Assembly: GCA_026182355.1 (NCBI GenBank)
Contig: JAPFBL010000166.1
Span: forward strand, 930,001-994,000
Source: Hermatobates lingyangjiaoensis
Lineage: Eukaryota > Arthropoda > Insecta > Hemiptera > Hermatobatidae
DNA length: 64,000 nt
Direction: 5' to 3'
The notes under the pieces are model-generated. The model was given only the letters and a program-made list of their open reading frames with translations, was not told the origin of the DNA and did not search any database. Each line of letters begins with the position of its first letter. Position 1 is the first letter of the stretch. Both the position numbers and the translations under genes were made by a program. Below are positions 35,595-47,330 of the stretch, in pieces.

Positions 35595-35634
35595 TTCAAC
35601 GCGTTTCGAACACTTTGTGTTCATCATTAGGAAG
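35595..35634 (-). ncRNA. Hammerhead ribozyme, family E
   Basis: The minus strand reads CTAATGA (one change in box I), helix II GAACA-CAAAG-TGTTC (5 bp), GAA, palindrome ACGCGT, T at the cleavage position. Helix I pairs TTC before box I with GAA after cleavage. Single copy here; relatives at 54006-54103. Confidence 0.7.
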
Positions 35635-35639
35635 ACACT

Positions 35640-37440
35640 ATAATACAAATTATATCTAATCAGTTACAAAATTAGAGTGAATAATAATATTAAATTAAGA
35701 GAATTCAAGACATACCCAAGGATGTGGTACTGACGGGTTGGTCCAGTGAAAACAACTAGTAGGAAACAGATCCGCTACGAAAGAGTGGGGATAGGCATTT
35801 AGGAGATAAGGTGACAAAGGCGTCGGGTATGCTTGAAAACCGTTAACTGAAATACATGATAATGATAAGCGAGATACTGATACTGATAATGATATTTCAC
35901 GCTTGTAATCTACATTATTTTTTTGGAACGTTTTCGGACATTATAATTTAATTTGTATTACTTTTATTAATTCATATAATTTTTTTTTCAGGTAAGAAAT
36001 TGGAGAAGATTTGTGGAATCTGGTATACACCAACCTTAAGCAGTTATAAAAGATCTGTAACACTATTTAAAAAGGGAAAATGAGGTACTTCTTTTTTTCA
36101 ACTGATACCTTTTCAACGTTATCAAGTAATTTTTTTGAATCGTTTAGCGTAAAACTAAAATGTATGATTATATTTGATACAAGTTTAACGTTACTTAAAG
36201 AGCAAGCTACTATTTAGCCATTCTTTCTAAGTGTAGTATGAATGGTCAGTTATCTTATAATATTTAATAATAGATGTCAAATTGTGCTTATTTTCATTAA
36301 TATTTTCTATCTTTTGAGATGCTTATAAAACCTTTACCGTTCTTCTTAGGTTTACCTTAAAGATACCTGTATTTTCTGTTTATGATAGTATATTCGAATT
36401 AAATGAATTTAGATGTTTCACTCACGTTATTTCCTTAAATTTTTTATATAGAGGATCTTGGAATGTATTTAGCATTTAAATAATTAATAGGACTTAAATG
36501 ATGCATAATAACATTTTGGATGTATTTTCACTCATTTCTGACTGTGTTTCGGACATAATATTTTTGTTTCACATTGTGAAATCTTGTTATACTGGTGTGT
36601 AGGTGTTAGTGTCGCCTATTTCCTCATTTCCCGACATTGTTTGTGCAATCCGCTTCTAGAAAACTTATTTATTTTTCTTTTCTTCCTTTTTATAGTTTAT
36701 AAAAAAAAATTAAAAACTCTCTTTCGAGCTTTATACCATTTGCCCGCATTCTCTTCTAACCTTGTACTCATTTTGTTACTGTGATAAAGATATGTTATTG
36801 GATTTAAAAACATAGCCCAAATTTTAAATTTGTTAGTGTAACATACATTTATACATATATATAAACTAAAACTTCAAAATAGTAAACACCGATAGGAGGC
36901 AAGTAGTCACGATTTTCATTAATGTTGGCAACACCTTCTCTTCAGGGGAAAGTACGAGAAATGGCTTGCGAAACGTTACAGAATGACACCGAGGTAGCCA
37001 ATGCCACAATCGTGATGCACGAGGATTAGTTAAGAAAAATAATAATCTGAAAGGAAAGTGTTGGAAGAAAAATGAGGTATTAGATACGAAAAAACGACTG
37101 AACAAAATAAAACGAAGAAAATAAACCGCAGAAATGTGGTAAATAAAACAAAAACCGAAATAAAATTGAAAATAATTATTAAATAATAATAATAAAATCT
37201 ATCCAAGGCTTGTTTTAACCTTCCTTTATCTTCGTATTTCATGTGATGCTGGTAGACAGAGCCATAGACGGTATATATTTCCTTCCTCAAAGAAATCAAA
37301 AGCAAGCCATGTAAATGCTTAACAATTTGTTCCGAAACATCGGCATCGGCATATAAACGGGAGTGTAACTTCTTTAGGCCAAAAATCCTCAAGAAACCCA
37401 TCCTTGCAACTTTATATATATGGTCTAACCACATTAAAAT
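35640..37440. other. Non-coding DNA with an unassigned reverse ORF
   Basis: A 134-codon minus frame (37030-37434) begins MWLDHIYKVARMGFLRIFGL and includes RLYADADVSEQIVKHLHG. Its second half is Phe/Tyr/Leu-rich, low-complexity translation. A similar DVDVS segment occurs at about 40370 on the minus strand, so it may derive from a repeat. Near 36908-36947 (minus) a CTGAAGA...GAA pattern hints at another ribozyme relic, without a palindrome. Confidence 0.35.
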
Positions 37441-37454
37441 GAAAAAAAAAATCT

Positions 37455-37566
37455 AAGATCTTTCAATCGTAACAAGTGGTCTTCAACATAGTCAAAAAGC
37501 CAACTGACTCAGGTTGGGTTTTCGAGTCTGACGAAGTCTGCTTGTTACGGTTGAAAGATCTTGATC
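37455..37566. repeat. Inverted pair of family A motifs
   Basis: The minus relic at 37455-37493 has lost box I. The plus copy at 37524-37566 has CTGACGA, a partly degraded helix II, GAA, AGATCT and T. Flanks match the family A consensus, and a short (TA)n follows near 37631. Confidence 0.65.
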
Positions 37567-37650
37567 TTTTTTTCCTATTCCATATTGTGGTTAGATCGTT
37601 GGTTGTTTTTTCACATGTTTATATGATTTATATATATATATAATAATCTA

Positions 37651-38017
37651 AATGTTTTTTGAGGACTAGGCCATGGTAATGAACTTCTCCTTATTCCGCC
37701 AAGGTTTCGATGAATTTATACATCTTCATCGGGGCTACACAAACATGATTAGTCTACAATATTTTCAACAACAACAAATTCAATATGGACTACAATATTA
37801 ACAGTAACAACTTAAAAATAACTTTATTACAACCAAAGTGAGTGAATGGCTATTCAGATTAATATCATTTACTACGTAAATCAACAGTTTCGGGTTACCT
37901 TGGAGTGAATATCTATTTGTATCTTTTTTAAGCCCTGATGAAGTTGTATAAATTCATCGAAACGTTGGATAAATAAGGAGAAGTTCATTACCAAGACCTA
38001 GCCCTCAAAAAGTATTT
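37651..38017. repeat. Inverted terminal-repeat pair with family C-like ribozyme motifs
   Basis: Arms 37651-37734 and 37933-38017 are reverse complements (GAGGACTAGGCCATGGTAAT and its counterpart). Each contains one motif. Minus 37698-37735: CGATGA, GATG-loop-CATC, GAA, ACCT. Plus 37931-37970: CTGATGA, degraded helix II, GAA, ACGT, T, with CC/GG helix-I pairing. About 200 bp of non-coding DNA lies between. Confidence 0.7.
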
Positions 38018-38040
38018 CAAATTATATATATATGATCAAA

Positions 38041-38215
38041 TAACGAAACGAAATTGAAAAAAAAAAGGCTAAGATTATTCAACTGTAACAAGCGGTCTTC
38101 GTCAGATTCAAAACCCAAGCTCTTAGTTGAAAGATCTTAGTCATTTTTCTCCTTTCATCCTGTGGTTTGATCATTGATTGTTATTTTACGTGTTATGTGA
38201 AATCTTTTTATATAT
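38041..38215. repeat. Inverted pair of family A relics, degraded
   Basis: The minus relic at 38071-38110 keeps CTGACGA and ACCG but GAAA is changed to GAAT. The right half (38123-38200) retains GTTGAAAGATCTTAGTC and the GTGGTTTGATCATTGATTG flank but lacks box I. Confidence 0.6.
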
Positions 38216-39320
38216 ATATTAGTTGGCAGTGAATCTTAAGTAAGGAAAACATTGTTAAATTGTCCAGCAGCTTCAGCATTTGCAATATTCTTCAGAATGT
38301 TTCTTGTTGTCGAACAACCTCGAGACATTGGCAATTGAATTATGTTATTTCACATAAATTAGTTTTGTCTGTGGAGTTTATTTCATGTATAGTAGATGTA
38401 CATGAATTACATTACTTAAGATTTGGTTTTTGTTTTAAAATGTTGTTTACCTGAAATTTCAGTCGAACCACTTAGTAAGATAGTTCAAAATGATACAAAG
38501 GCATTGTACTTTACAAATGTCATTGGTGTTGTGTTTCAGCAACGTAGAAAAGATTGAAAGTAAATAGGGAGTGTGAAATATGATTCTCGGGGGGTAAGTG
38601 GAAGGGGTTTGTTTGGGTAGGGTGGCATTGTGTGATTGCAGTTCAGAGGGTGACGCTTGTCACTGCATCCCTGTTGGCACGTCACCTACATATCCCATTT
38701 GGCCCCAGCACCTCACAATGCCTTCCCCCAATCTTACCACAAAGAAGCTTCTCCGCACCAATCTCTTCTTACAAAACACCTCCAACGAGTTTGTCACCAC
38801 CTAAACATATTTGTGCCTCCAACAGGGCGGCTGCCTATACTATTGTTTCCCACTCTTATAAAAAAAAAACACATTCTCCCTCAACCAACCTTTTAAAAGA
38901 AAACTTGTTTTGACATTAAAGTTAAAATACTTTTTGGATGCTTCGTCCCCAATTCCCTTTTATAAAAGCTATTAGTCTATTGAAAGCACACAACCTTCTT
39001 ACAGGTTCATAAGACAAAAAAATACAACGCCCTGCCATGTTTAATACAATGGATCCTATAAGATCACCAAAAGAGGAGCACTGGCAGTGGTTAGAAATGA
39101 ATGTTAGCGCCTCCAATGTTCTGGTTTGTTCTTAGTATAATAGATAAGTACTGAATTACATATGAGCACATACATCCTGTAAGGTGGGAAGTGTCCATAA
39201 TTGAGGTAATTCAAAAAAAAAGTACTCCCTAAAGAAAAATCAAATAGACTCGTCAAGGTCACAACTTAATCATAAACCACTTAACTCCTTGTCGGGTACG
39301 GAGTGAAAGTGTGGCTCATT
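38216..39320. other. Non-coding DNA with a GC-richer island
   Basis: 38585-38880 is GC-rich relative to its surroundings, and three overlapping frames of 68-93 codons cross it, none with a recognisable domain. Codon-frame evidence is contradictory, so no gene is called. Confidence 0.35.
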
Positions 39321-39325
39321 TTCGA

Positions 39326-39448
39326 TTCAGCACCTACTCAATGGCGAATTTCGTCACCCATCCAAGTGCTAATAATCCCCAAAGTTGCTTAACTTTGGTA
39401 GTTCGAGGGAAACTGGTGCATTCAACATAGCTGTGTCCATTGGCAGAC
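39326..39448 (-). pseudogene. 5S rRNA-derived pseudogene or SINE3-type head
   Basis: The minus strand of about 123 bp follows 5S rRNA from end to end: GTCTGCCAATGG at the 5' end, TTGAATGCACC, AAGTTAAGCAAC, GCACTTGGATGGGTGACG, and GGTGCTGA at the 3' end. The TTGAATGCACC and AAGTTAAGCAAC blocks lie in the internal control region, and the GGATGGGTGAC block follows it. Many substitutions outside these blocks (for example TCGAACTACCAAAG) show it is not a functional gene. A single copy is visible, so a dispersed pseudogene and a 5S-derived SINE cannot be told apart here. Confidence 0.8.
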
Positions 39449-39449
39449 A

Positions 39450-40600
39450 CATTCTTGAGTATAAAGTGCGGTATAATACAATTTATCCCAAAATGTTTTG
39501 AGTATAAACAGTCCTATTATAGTTTGTTTTCATTTTAGCATGACATGAAAAATATATTGAAGAATTGTAAAACTCAATTGTTTAACAGCAATCATTAAGT
39601 TAAAGGACGAATGTTTTTAACAGATTTGCAAGGGACTGCCGAAGCAAATAACTCCTCTCTAATCACATATTGCTCTGTCTTAACATATAGACTTAATTAT
39701 TGAGTTCTGCAAATTTAATTATATACATTTATTAATTGGTTAATTAGTATCCCCTTCCGGCTTTCATGGTTAAACGTAATAATGAAATATCGTTTATTTT
39801 TTGTAGGAACTACTGCTAATACGTGTTTTTTCATTTTACTATTGTAAAGTATCTGCGCTGACTTTTAAGTGAGTAAGAATTACTTAGAACAGTCATAGAT
39901 AAAAGTTAATTAATATTTATTTATTATCATTAATTTTAAACGAATTAATTTTATCCATTACTTTTACATTGATACGATAATCCATTACTATTAAAATAAT
40001 TATTCGCCCATGGGGTAATGCAGTTTGTCCCTAACTAAAATGGTTCCGAGTGACAAATGAACCAAACATTTAGGCATTAGAACAATACTAAAGATAGAAA
40101 GTTTATTTTTTGAATATTCTTTTCATTAAAACTCGAGCAAAGATTGAGATTTAGCTTTATATTTATTTATTCTGTATTTAATGAATATTTATAGTATTCA
40201 ATTGGAAAACAGGATTATAAAAGTGCCATGTTCCTATACATTAGAGACAGAAATCACTTTATGAACTGGGAAGTTGCACAGGAGTTGGTATTTACGTCAT
40301 GTGAAAGAAGGAGAAACGTTGTTGGAAGCGCCTTCATAAAAAGCTTTTCTAAGGATTAGCTTAGAAACATCAACATCAGTCCAGGCTTTTTTATATTGGA
40401 TGAAATTCCAATTGAAGGAATAGTTAAACAAACTGACTATTTCTAACGTAATAGGGAAAAATATTGTCCATGATCCCAATACTCATTCAACTTTAAATCA
40501 AAATTCATAATTTGTTTTCACTTGCTCTCTGACGTCGTGATGGACGAAAGGCCTCAGTGCGATTTTCTTCCTTAATTTGTTATGAGTTACCTGAATATAT
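39450..40600. other. Non-coding AT-rich DNA
   Basis: No supported gene. A 60-codon minus frame at 40297-40479 shares a short DVDVS-containing segment with 37030-37434. Confidence 0.4.
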
Positions 40601-40645
40601 ATATAAATCAATGATCAAACCACAATAAGAATTGGGATAACAAGA

Positions 40646-40685
40646 CTAAGATCTTTCAACCGTACAAGCGGTCTTCGTCAGTGTC
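40646..40685 (-). ncRNA. Hammerhead ribozyme, family A
   Basis: The minus strand reads CTGACGA, helix II ACCG-CTTGTA-CGGT (4 bp), GAA, palindrome AGATCT, T. Helix I GACA/AGTC pairs except for one mismatch. Core complete. Confidence 0.75.
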
Positions 40686-40744
40686 AAAAACCCAATTGAG
40701 TTTTTGACTCAGTTGGGTTTTTGACCAAAATCAGTTGGGTTTTT

Positions 40745-40787
40745 GACTCTGGCGAAGACCGCCTGTTACGGTTGAAAGATCTTAGTC
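40745..40787 (+). ncRNA. Hammerhead ribozyme, family A
   Basis: GACT, CTGGCGA (one change in box I), helix II ACCG/CGGT, GAA, AGATCT, T, AGTC. Helix I GACT/AGTC pairs perfectly over four bases. Confidence 0.65.
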
Positions 40788-40893
40788 TTGTTTTCCCATT
40801 TCTTATTGTGGTTTGATCATTGATTATTATTTCACGTGTTTTTGTGAAATTTATATATATATACAAAACTATAGTTTATCGGGACTAGGTCAG

Positions 40894-40896
<3 letters not shown>

Positions 40897-40942
<46 letters not shown>
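40897..40942. repeat. (TA)23 microsatellite
   Basis: Lies directly at the truncated end of the PLE N-terminal frame, between the family A pair and the PLE at 40979-43292. Confidence 0.97.
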
Positions 40943-40944
<2 letters not shown>

Positions 40945-40945
<1 letters not shown>

Positions 40946-41132
40946 TATATTTTGGGAGCAGACCTTCATTAAGACATGTTTTATTAAAGATTATGCCTAT
41001 CTTCATTTTCGTTCGTTTCTTATTTAATTTCTCCAGTTTTCTAAACTTGGTTCTTAACTCTTCAGGTAAACTAAACACTAACTCTCCGAAAGATTTATTC
41101 ATTAGTTCCATAGTAGTAATCGAATAATACAA
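40945..41132 (-). pseudogene. PLE N-terminal ORF fragment in the left terminal repeat
   Basis: The minus frame starts MYYSITTMELMNKSFGELVF and continues through a Lys/Arg-rich segment to IGIIFNKTCLNEGLLPKYTN, where the (TA)n tract begins. An identical start occurs in the opposite arm (43140-43290), truncated about 14 codons earlier. In intact PLEs this region precedes the RT. Here it lies downstream of the ribozyme, as expected for a terminal repeat that overlaps the ORF start. Confidence 0.75.
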
Positions 41133-41184
41133 TCTAAACCTAACTACAAAAAAAAGAAGAAAACAAACAAACTATACATTAAAT

Positions 41185-41224
41185 GATTCCAACGTTTCGG
41201 TCACTTTGACCATCTTCAGGGATT
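41185..41224 (-). ncRNA. Hammerhead ribozyme, family C
   Basis: The minus strand reads CTGAAGA, T, helix II GGTC-AAAGT-GACC (4 bp), GAA, palindrome ACGT, T at the cleavage position. Helix I pairs TCC before box I with GGA after cleavage. It sits about 200 bp 3' of the PLE stop codon. Confidence 0.8.
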
Positions 41225-41425
41225 TATTATATGACAATTAAACAACTTAAGTTAAGGAAAAAAAACACTAATAATAATTATTACAAACAATCTAGTCGCG
41301 AATTAATACATAGCTAACATAAAGAAATGACCACATCAAGACAACAAGGAGGTTACAAATCTTGGAGGTTCCAAAGTCTCAGGTTTTCCAGTTCGATTCA
41401 TTGGTTAATAAAATTCACTATAACA

Positions 41426-42767
41426 CTATGAGACTGTCACTGACTCGAGGTTGCTATTTTGTTGGTGTCCTGCGTGGAGCTTTAAAATCCTACTAAAACT
41501 CGCTGTCTGGTTGTTGAGGTTGGGTTTATGCTCTCTAATACACAGGGCTTCTAGAATTTGTAGTCTATTATGATCTTTTTCTTGGTATAGAATTTCTATG
41601 TTATTGATTAATTCTTCTTTGCTCAGTTTGATGCTATGTATACTATGGGAATGATCTTTTGGGGCGCCAGCAGAAAGGTGCATGGTTAACCTCCGTGATA
41701 AAGTAGTTACCGTAGAGCCAATGTATGATGACTTTAGGAACTCACAGTTTCCTGTATTACAATTATAACGATAAACTACATTAGTTTTCTGGAGGGGAGG
41801 CTTCTGCTGTACGTTATTTTTGACAATCAAGTTAGTTGTGGAGGCACTTTTGTAATAGATACTTAGCTTAAGCCGGTCTTCGGAATTGTTGCATTTCGTA
41901 TTAATTTTGACAATGTTCTTGATTATTCTTTCATCAGTTTTATATTGCAGAGAAAATTGGTTTCTGTAGTACACCGTTTCCGTTCTACCTTGGGTGGTTT
42001 GCTGGTCCTGCTGTCGGTTGCTATTGTTGATGTAATGCTGCAAAAGGTTATCAAAGTGTTTATTACTGTACCCATTATTAATTAGAACCTGCTTAATCCT
42101 TTCTACTGCGGTGTGGAACAAGGACCAATTCGAGGAGGTTTTAAAGGCTCTGTGTATAAGTGCTTTCACAGTTCCATCCTTGTAGCGGTTAGGGCATTCC
42201 TTTGAGCGTTTAAATAGAATCCCATGTTTGATGGTTTAACGTAAACTGATGTTTGATAATGCTGACAGTTTTCTTTAACAGTGACGTCAAGGAAGTTAAT
42301 GGCTTTGTTGGTGCTTGATTCTTGGGTAAATTTAAGAACAGAGGCTGCTTCCATTGCTGTTCTTACTTCTTCAATATGTCGTGGAGTGTTGGCCACTATG
42401 AAGCAGTCATCCACGTAACGACAATACATATGAGGCTTACGTGATGCATCTGACGAAATGACTGTGTTCTAAATGTGGCACATGTAGAAGTTTGCGAAGG
42501 TTACGCCAAGCGGGGAGCCCATTGCCACACCATCGACTTGATAATATAGACTTCCGTCTATATGCGTGAAGGGATTTTTCGTAGTACAGGCTCTAAGCAG
42601 GTTTTCCAAGATATTCCTCTTGAATGGGGGAGGGGGTAGACTAGGGTGGTTGTAGGTGGATTCGCAAATGATTCTGATGGTGTCTTCGACAGGCACATTA
42701 GTAAACAAGGACTCGACGTCAAGTGAGGCCATGGTACCTTGAGGTTTGGTAGCACGTAAAATTTCGA
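41426..42767 (-). pseudogene. Penelope-like retroelement ORF: RT and GIY-YIG endonuclease, broken
   Basis: On the minus strand the frame enters at 42767 with RFEILRATKPQG, then the RT blocks SLDVESLFTNVP, DGVAMGSPLGVTFANFYM and the catalytic YVDD (CRYVDDCF, about 42415). One in-frame TAG near 42478 replaces a residue kept as Glu in the relative at 50060. A one-base frameshift near 42205 separates FYLN from the continuation CPNRYKDGTVKALIHRAF. The last frame (41426-42169) covers the linker and the GIY-YIG nuclease: YRYNCNTGNCEF, SYIGSTVTTLSRRL, then LQILEALCIREHKPNLNNQ, with the expected Tyr, Arg and Glu. The N-terminal third of the ORF is missing. PLE proteins copy RNA at nicked or telomeric DNA ends. 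This copy is non-coding as it stands. Confidence 0.9.
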
Positions 42768-43047
42768 AGCGAGTTTTAGTAGGATTTTAAAGCTCCACGC
42801 AGGACACCAACAAAATAGCAACCTCGAGTCAGTGACAGTCTCATAGTGTTATAGTGAATTTTATTAACCAATGAATCGAACTGGAAAACCTGAGACTTTG
42901 GAACCTCCAAGATTTGTAACCTCCTTGTTGTCTTGATGTGGTCATTTCTTTATGTTAGCTATGTATTAATTCGCGACTAGATTGTTTGTAATAATTATTA
43001 TTAGTGTTTTTTTTCCTTAACTTAAGTTGTTTAATTGTCATATAATA

Positions 43048-43087
43048 AATCCCTGAAGATGGTCAAAGTGACCGAAACGTTGGAATC
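43048..43087 (+). ncRNA. Hammerhead ribozyme, family C
   Basis: Same motif as 41185-41224 in the opposite arm: CTGAAGA, GGTC-AAAGT-GACC, GAA, ACGT, T, with the same flanks. Confidence 0.8.
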
Positions 43088-43139
43088 ATTTAATGTATAG
43101 TTTGTTTGTTTTCTTCTTTTTTTTGTAGTTAGGTTTAGA

Positions 43140-43290
43140 TTGTATTATTCGATTACTACTATGGAACTAATGAATAAATCTTTCGGAGAGTTAGTGTTTA
43201 GTTTACCTGAAGAGTTAAGAACCAAGTTTAGAAAACTGGAGAAATTAAATAAGAAACGAACGAAAATGAAGATAGGCATAATCTTTAATA
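43140..43290 (+). pseudogene. PLE N-terminal ORF fragment in the right terminal repeat
   Basis: Starts MYYSITTMELMNKSFGELVF like the left-arm copy and stops being PLE at IGIIFNK, where (TA)n starts at 43292. The two copies are therefore truncated at different codons but both at TA tracts. Confidence 0.75.
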
Positions 43291-43319
43291 AAATATATAT
43301 ATATATATATATATATACT

Positions 43320-46300
43320 TTTATATATATATGTAATCACTGATAGTTTACTGGAACTGCCAAAAATACAGAAACGAGGAAGTAGGATTGAGGCAGGGAA
43401 ATTATCAGGGCTATCTGAAACTACCTTTGTAAAAGACCTTTGACTCACCGCAAACTAGTTAGAAGACTAGAAAACCTCGGCAAAAAAGTGGTCAATTGAG
43501 AAGATGCTCCTAACTTTAACAGTACATGTTCAGAGAAGACTTACTGCCATCATATACTAATGTGATTGTATGTGTATATATTACTCTTCTCTAGAGCTGT
43601 TAAATCCTCTCCGACCGGGGTATGCAGTACAGATGTGCACGAGGTAGATGCCATACCTGTCCCATAATCAGTCCGGTTCCATCTTTTATTTCTACTTCAA
43701 ATCCTTTTATTATATATATATATATATATAAAAGTCTTCCTTCTGACTTCTAGTTATAGTGTCTACCGTCTAGACTGTACTCGATTCGATGCATTCTATA
43801 TGTAGGCTTAACAACCACTATGTCAGTGGGGATTGTACACTACCAGTTGCTATTCATGCCAATTAATGTTTTAATTTTCTGTTCAATCGAATTGTATATT
43901 TATAGTGATTTCTTTTTATTATTTCGTGTTTATCAAAGTTTTGAAAGTATATATATATGTAGTACCTATATATTATTTAAGATTAATTATAGGAGTTTGA
44001 ATTAAATTTCAAATAGAAAATTCAAAGTTATTTTAAATATCATTAAAAAGTTATATTAAATGGATTTAATGGAACTTTAATTATTAATTTATATAATTGT
44101 TTTGAAGGAATATAGTTAAATTAAAAATTATATTTGTCAAAAGAGCGTTTCAGGAAAATCCCGTTCCTCCCTTCGTTCTTTTATTTGGGATCTTTTTTTT
44201 TTAATTAAGGTTGTCGTTTATAAGAGTAAAGCCTTTCTGAGGTAGTTTTTCCTTGGTTATCTGTAGAATGCTTTTCAATCAATACCTTAAATAAACCTCA
44301 GATAGAAGCTATACTTCTTTTTTATACTCTTTCTTGTTTCATATAACTTGTATAAATTTCATGGAATTCGTCTTTTGAATAACAGTAATTCATTTAAAAT
44401 GATTTCTATACTTACTGGGAAAATGTTTTCAATTGGATATTCTGAAAATGAATATATCAACAGAAGTGCATTACATTATTAGATCTTTAAATCACGTAGA
44501 TTCCAGCTTGCATCTAAATCATATTAAACGGATATAAGAAAATAATCCCTGCATATTCTATTAGAGTCAAAATATCTTCCTATAATTTTGAATGAAATAG
44601 TTATTTTGGAAACTCCTTCTATTCATGAGACTATAATTTTATTCATCGGGACGTGTATGCTTAGAAATGATAATCATTTACCCTATAAGAATACATTTTT
44701 GTTATTAAAAACTTGTTTGGTCTACAACCGAAAATAGCAGCATAAAAATATACCTGGAAAAAGTTTTAAGTTTTAACGTTAATATTAGTCGAAATCAAAG
44801 AATACGAATTATTGAACATAAATCTTATGAGATAATGATTTCTTAATTAAAATAATAATTGTGCAGGCTTATCTATTCTTTATGTATGCATTATTTATGT
44901 ATCTTTTGTTACGTTTTATATGTGCTAAACATTATAGCTAAGTAAGAGCTGAAATAATTATTGCAGTGATAAATAAACGTAAATAAAACATGTAAGTCTA
45001 CATATAATGCAAATATTAATGAATATAAATAGTAGAAAAATCTAGTTGAAATCGTACGTAAGTTATATAGGAACTTACAGCAATTTGCCTTTTATGCATG
45101 TAACGCCCTATTGTGAGGTAAGCAGATTGTATTGTTAATAATGAAATCATATGAATAGCTTAACATCACATTGAATGTCATTCTAGTTGGAATATGCATT
45201 GGAATAACTTTTGTTTAAAAGTATTACTTTTAAAAATTGTTGATAATTTTTTTCTCTATTTTTGGAGTAGTTAATGAACTGACACGGTATAACGAAGAAG
45301 ACAATGTGTTTGAAAAGAGTTGAAGCGTTTTAGTTCTCCCCGTGCTTATGAAGCATGGAGTACGATGTCAATATAAATTATTCCATTCCAGCTAAACTCA
45401 TTACTGCAGATCTTTCTACGAATTGAAACACGATGCTTTTTGAATTAAAATCAAACTTCGTTAAAAAGCAAATCGTTTATTTGCTTTATTATTTATCGTT
45501 TACTTCAGAATTGTCTCCCTGAAGTGATTAAAATACACCTTCAAATTTCTCAATGTTTCTTTTATATAGAGTTACTTTAGTAAAGAATTTTAAATAAGAA
45601 TTCAATGATGGATGCATTATCTTAAATTGTAGTAATAATAATCATATTCTAAAACAATCATACAACCCTTGAAGATGATACTGTACTGCTGGAATCCACC
45701 GCGTCCATGAGTTCAGTTGTCTTCCCTTATCGTCAAAATAGTTCTTACCCATGTTCTGTAATATCATTATTGAATGAGATTACACCAGAATGTTAACATC
45801 AGATGCGGTAAGCATCAGATTTCATAGGCTTTCTGAATTGTAGCGTTTGCTGGTCTTTTTTCTGTTTGAAACTGTGCGGAGTAAGTTCCATCAGGCGCCA
45901 GTTATTGGACTTCGTTCCTCCCAACCATACAGATACAGCGATATTACAAACTATGATATTCATTTTACAAAATAAAAATTTTGATAGAATAGAAAAAGAT
46001 ATTTGGCGTACCACATACAATTTTAAGTAAGAATTAAGACCTTTCGTAGAAATCTTTCTAGATTTTCATGTTTCTGAAGTTTTAAAGTCCATGTTTTTAT
46101 GTTTAAATAAAAAGAAAGAAAATATTAATATTGCAAAATAGATAATCAGCTGCCTAAACTGCATTTTAAACATGAAACAACATCGATTCTGCTCTTTCAT
46201 CTCTTTGTTCATCAAATCAGTCCGTAAGATTTTAGCTGAGAATAGTCACTTTGTCCCCAAGCCAGGTATGTTCGGTAAAGAATTGCTCGGCCTGCAGTGT

Positions 46301-47178
46301 AAAACGCTAACATGATTTATTTAAACATCTACCATCAACATCAAACTCCAACATCAACAGTCATTAAACACAATTTATGACCTACAAAGAGAATATTAAT
46401 GTAATGTGCGTTTAACGAATATTTCATTTCATTTGTGATTATTATTGTTATTATTTTTCATATTAAGTTCCCAGAATAACATAATGACCAGAAACTAGAA
46501 GAAGATACTGGCAGAACATGGTAATATCAGTTGATGATAGAAAAACCGTATCTAATTTTCTAAATGTTGATATATGGTATATGTACCGGTGTTATACTTT
46601 TGTTATTAACTAGTCTTAACCTAACTCAATTTATTTGGTCATTCTCGGTAAGTGTGAAGCATTTCTCGTTCCCTTTCTTCATGAATCCGTTTCCCTTAAG
46701 ATCAGTCCTCGACTCCCTTGGCGTCCCGTAACAGCGTCACTAAACAGCCATTTCATCACCCCCCCCCCTCCTCTTTCCCCAGAGATATCCTCTTTCTTCA
46801 CCACATCCCTGTGTCATTTGGAAACTTCTCAACTCTGTATCTAGCTAAATAAAAACCTACAGAAGAAACCAAAGAAGACTTAGTGTGTTCAGTGTACTTA
46901 TGTTACTCACTGTCATGTTTTGTTTTATAATGTTTGGAACATATTTTTTATACTACATTTCAAAAGGTAATATTAATGGTAACTACATTAAATAGTAACT
47001 ATTTTTCTCTTAATGTGTAGTTAACAAAATTAGGACATTGACCAATATATTGTCACCAATGAAACAATATGAAATATCCCCATGGTCTGCACATGTCTGT
47101 GTGTAAAAAGGAATCAATAAAGGTAAAAATGATAGAAATTTTCAAAACTACGAATCTTAGAACACTTTTATTTAGCAG
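43320..47178. other. Non-coding AT-rich DNA
   Basis: No supported gene. A (TA)n tract lies at 43711-43729. A reverse frame of 73 codons (45799-46020) and a GC-richer patch at 46640-46860 have no recognisable content. Confidence 0.4.
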
Positions 47179-47179
47179 T

Positions 47180-47284
47180 GATATATATATATATATATAT
47201 ATAATATATATATATATATTATATATATTATATTATATAATATATTATATATATTATAATATATATACAATATATATATATATT
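47180..47284. repeat. Imperfect TA-rich microsatellite, self-complementary
   Basis: About 100 bp of TA with scattered TATTA/TAATA interruptions that can fold on itself. It abuts the family B element at 47285-47410. Confidence 0.95.
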
Positions 47285-47330
47285 TATTGTTGAGTAGCAG
47301 TTTGCTTCTCAACGCGAATACTTTGCACTT

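Larger units (their letters stand above)
40608..40850. repeat. Inverted pair of family A terminal repeats (best preserved)
   Basis: Both halves carry a full motif and the GATCAAACCACAATAAGAA flank. The centre repeats an AACCCAATTGAG/CAGTTGGGTTTTTGAC stretch. TA-rich ends (40595-40605 and 40852-40862) bound it. Confidence 0.85.
40979..43292 (-). mobile_element. Penelope-like element between 525-bp inverted terminal repeats
   Basis: Arms 40979-41504 and 42768-43292 are reverse complements with almost no visible difference. Each arm holds, reading outward, the last codons of the PLE ORF, 3' UTR, a family C hammerhead, and the N-terminal ORF fragment. The spacer carries RT and GIY-YIG coding sequence on the minus strand. 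The inverted arm has replaced everything upstream of RT position about 42767. The outer left end extends to the (TA)n at 40942 and the right end meets (TA)n at 43292. Confidence 0.9.

Noticed and set aside
36908..36947. Additional hammerhead on the minus strand
   Set aside because: CTGAAGA and GAA are present, but helix II pairs poorly and no palindrome follows.
37030..37434. 134-codon reverse frame as a gene
   Set aside because: The second half is low-complexity Phe/Tyr/Leu translation of T-rich DNA, and a short similarity to 40370 suggests repeat origin. No family recognised.
38598..38913. Coding exon in the GC-richer island
   Set aside because: All three forward frames are open for 68-93 codons, which shows absence of stops in C-rich DNA rather than one coding frame.
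40979..43292. LTR retrotransposon or DNA transposon with TIRs
   Set aside because: The internal protein has PLE-type RT and a GIY-YIG nuclease, with no integrase, protease or DDE transposase. The inverted arms contain PLE coding ends.
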